Shown: piece after piece, positions 5,603 to 6,197 of the stretch | Numbering within the stretch: position 1 is the first letter of the stretch | How the letters are laid out: the number at the start of each line of letters is the position of its first letter | Assembly: GCA_023260175.1 (NCBI GenBank) | Contig: JALQWD010000055.1 | Location: 1 to 6,197, forward strand | Length of the DNA: 6,197 nt | Reading direction: 5' to 3' | DNA from: Candidatus Nanopelagicaceae bacterium | Lineage (GTDB): Bacteria > Actinomycetota > Actinomycetes > Nanopelagicales > Nanopelagicaceae | The notes under the pieces: model-generated | Database searches by the model: none | What the model was told of the DNA's origin: nothing | The model's input: only the letters and a program-made list of their open reading frames with translations | Position numbers and translations under genes: made by a program

Positions 5603-5943
5603 TAAATGGAAACAGCAATAAAGACATTAAACACAGTTAAGCCAAGCATGATTGCCCAGACTGCTGCAGAAATCTTTGACTTTGATTGATTCTTGTAGCC
5701 CAAAATCATGATTGTTACTAAGACTAAGAATTTGACGCCCACCTTGCCGTGGTTTACATCGTCTTCGAGTGAAGAGTTGATGCCAACTAGAGCAAAACCT
5801 GCAACTAACGCAGTTAGCGCTGCATGCATAAAGCCTTTTGGTAGAACTTTTTCAGCCTTTGAGGTTTGCATCAATAGAAGTACCAGCATGCCCAAGACGC
5901 TGGCTACGTGAAGTAGTAGAAATACAGTTTTTGCGAACTCCAT
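5602..5943 (-). CDS. Four-helix integral membrane protein, conserved in actinobacteria, function unknown
   Basis: This small membrane protein is 113 aa from the start chosen here. Helices are at about residues 4-25, 38-55, 66-83 and 89-112. Landmarks are HAALTALVAGFALVG (40-54) and a polar loop DDVNHGKVGVKF (61-72), with N64, H65, K67 and K71 leading into helix 3. This pattern resembles uncharacterised actinobacterial membrane proteins (recalled, not searched). An ATG 36 bases further upstream (5979) is open and would add MSTLTSKQEASQ. I prefer 5943 because AGGAGG lies 8 bases before it and because the protein then begins directly with helix 1. The stop TAA overlaps the dacB ATG by one base, so it is the first gene of a dacB operon and may be functionally tied to cell-wall work; that link is inference. 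It is divergent from the TrmH-like gene. Confidence 0.82.
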   Translation of the reverse strand: MEFAKTVFLLLHVASVLGMLVLLLMQTSKAEKVLPKGFMHAALTALVAGFALVGINSSLEDDVNHGKVGVKFLVLVTIMILGYKNQSKSKISAAVWAIMLGLTVFNVFIAVSI

Positions 5944-5951
5944 TTGTGAAG

Positions 5952-5957
5952 CCTCCT
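5952..5957 (-). promoter_or_regulatory. Shine-Dalgarno site that decides the start of the four-helix protein
   Basis: The minus strand reads AGGAGG, then 8 bases, then ATG at 5943. It lies downstream of the alternative ATG at 5979, so it cannot serve that start. It is therefore the main reason to choose the shorter protein. It also means this mRNA carries a leader, unlike most other first genes in the window. Confidence 0.78.
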
Positions 5958-5967
5958 GCTTTGAAGT

Positions 5968-5973
5968 TAGAGT
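5968..5973 (+). promoter_or_regulatory. Possible -10 box of the TrmH-like gene (near-leaderless geometry)
   Basis: TAGAGT is followed by 7 bases and then the ATG at 5981, one base longer than the spacing at the other four genes. TTGTGA at 5944-5949 is a fair -35 match at 18-base spacing. No Shine-Dalgarno sequence precedes this ATG. Confidence 0.48.
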
Positions 5974-5978
5974 GCTCA

Positions 5979-5984
5979 TTATGC
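5979..5984 (-). promoter_or_regulatory. Possible -10 box of the four-helix protein / dacB operon
   Basis: The minus strand reads CATAAT, a five-of-six match to TATAAT. It would start transcription near 5972 and give a leader of about 30 bases containing the AGGAGG site. It overlaps the start codon of the divergent TrmH-like gene. No convincing -35 is seen; the call is weak. Confidence 0.35.
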
Positions 5985-6197
5985 CTAATACGCCTGCTGA
6001 AATCGGTCCTGGAGAGTTCTATCCAGTGGTTGGCGTTGGACCGCACCCTGAGCCTTGGCCAAGCGGTGAGCAATATGACCCAGAGCTTCTTGCCAATGGT
6101 GACCGCAGAAATGTTTTAGATCATTACCGTTATTGGAAAGTTTCAAGCATCGTTGAGGATTTAAACACCAAGAGACATGGTCTGCAAATTGCGATTG
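5981..6197 (+). CDS. Probable TrmH/SpoU-family RNA methyltransferase, N-terminal part only
   Basis: The first 72 codons are open from the ATG to the window edge. The visible protein starts MPNTPAEIGPGEFYPVVGVG, then GPHPEPWPSGEQYDPELL and NGDRRNVLDHYRYWKVSSIVEDL, ending TKRHGLQIAI. The P.PWP...YDP.LL..GDRRNV.D.YRYW...AIV.DL..RRH pattern is one I recall from the N-terminus of actinobacterial SpoU/TrmH-type rRNA or tRNA 2'-O-methyltransferases, just before the HD.NIG.V.R.ANAF SAM-binding core. That core lies outside the window, so the call rests on recalled similarity of the N-terminal segment. The target RNA cannot be inferred. The ATG is supported by a TAGAGT hexamer 7 bases upstream and the lack of any SD. 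Confidence 0.65.
   Translation, partial: MPNTPAEIGPGEFYPVVGVGPHPEPWPSGEQYDPELLANGDRRNVLDHYRYWKVSSIVEDLNTKRHGLQIAI

Noticed and set aside
5852..6073. Minus-strand frame of 73 codons antisense to the TrmH-like gene and overlapping the four-helix gene.
   Set aside because: It conflicts with both better-supported genes and its translation looks like random basic sequence.

Overview
The window looks like chromosome from a streamlined, low-GC actinobacterium, most likely a freshwater acI-type (Nanopelagicales) lineage. This is inference, not proof. The evidence is the protein repertoire (actinobacterial-style CtaB, MetZ, a short PBP4-type DacB, a four-helix actinobacterial membrane protein and a SpoU/TrmH-type N-terminus), base composition that looks clearly below 50% GC, and extreme compaction. 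Only about 150 to 170 of 6197 bases lie outside genes. No RNA gene, insertion sequence, CRISPR array, prophage part or convincing terminator was found.

Layout. (1) 21-1729, minus strand: a two-gene ABC-2 exporter, with the ATPase first and the permease joined to it by an ATGA overlap. (2) 1767-2993, plus strand: metZ, a PLP-dependent sulfhydrylase of methionine synthesis, divergent from the ATPase across 37 bases. (3) 2982-3839, minus strand: ctaB, protoheme IX farnesyltransferase, whose 3' end overlaps that of metZ by 12 bases. (4) 3912-4415, plus strand: an unrecognised 167-aa single-pass membrane protein with a strikingly Asp/His-rich, probably extracellular tail built on a 13-residue repeat. 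(5) 4412-5943, minus strand: an operon of a 113-aa four-helix membrane protein and dacB (D-Ala-D-Ala carboxypeptidase), joined by a TAATG stop/start fusion. (6) 5981 to the end, plus strand: the N-terminus of a probable TrmH/SpoU-family RNA methyltransferase, cut by the window edge.

The genes are mostly housekeeping (methionine, heme A, cell wall, RNA modification) and do not form one pathway. The strongest non-gene signal is shared start-site geometry. Four transcription-unit heads (the ABC ATPase, metZ, ctaB with a GTG start, and the Asp-rich protein) carry a TAnnnT hexamer exactly 6 bases before the start codon, and the TrmH-like gene has one 7 bases before. This is the signature of leaderless mRNAs, in which transcription begins at the start codon. 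In contrast, the permease and the four-helix protein have strong AGGAGG Shine-Dalgarno sites, and dacB relies on coupling. Divergent promoters are packed so tightly that they must overlap, and convergent genes overlap at their 3' ends with no terminator between them.

I see no obviously new multi-gene system. The best candidates for novelty are the Asp/His-rich anchored protein and the shortened PBP4 with its coupled four-helix partner.
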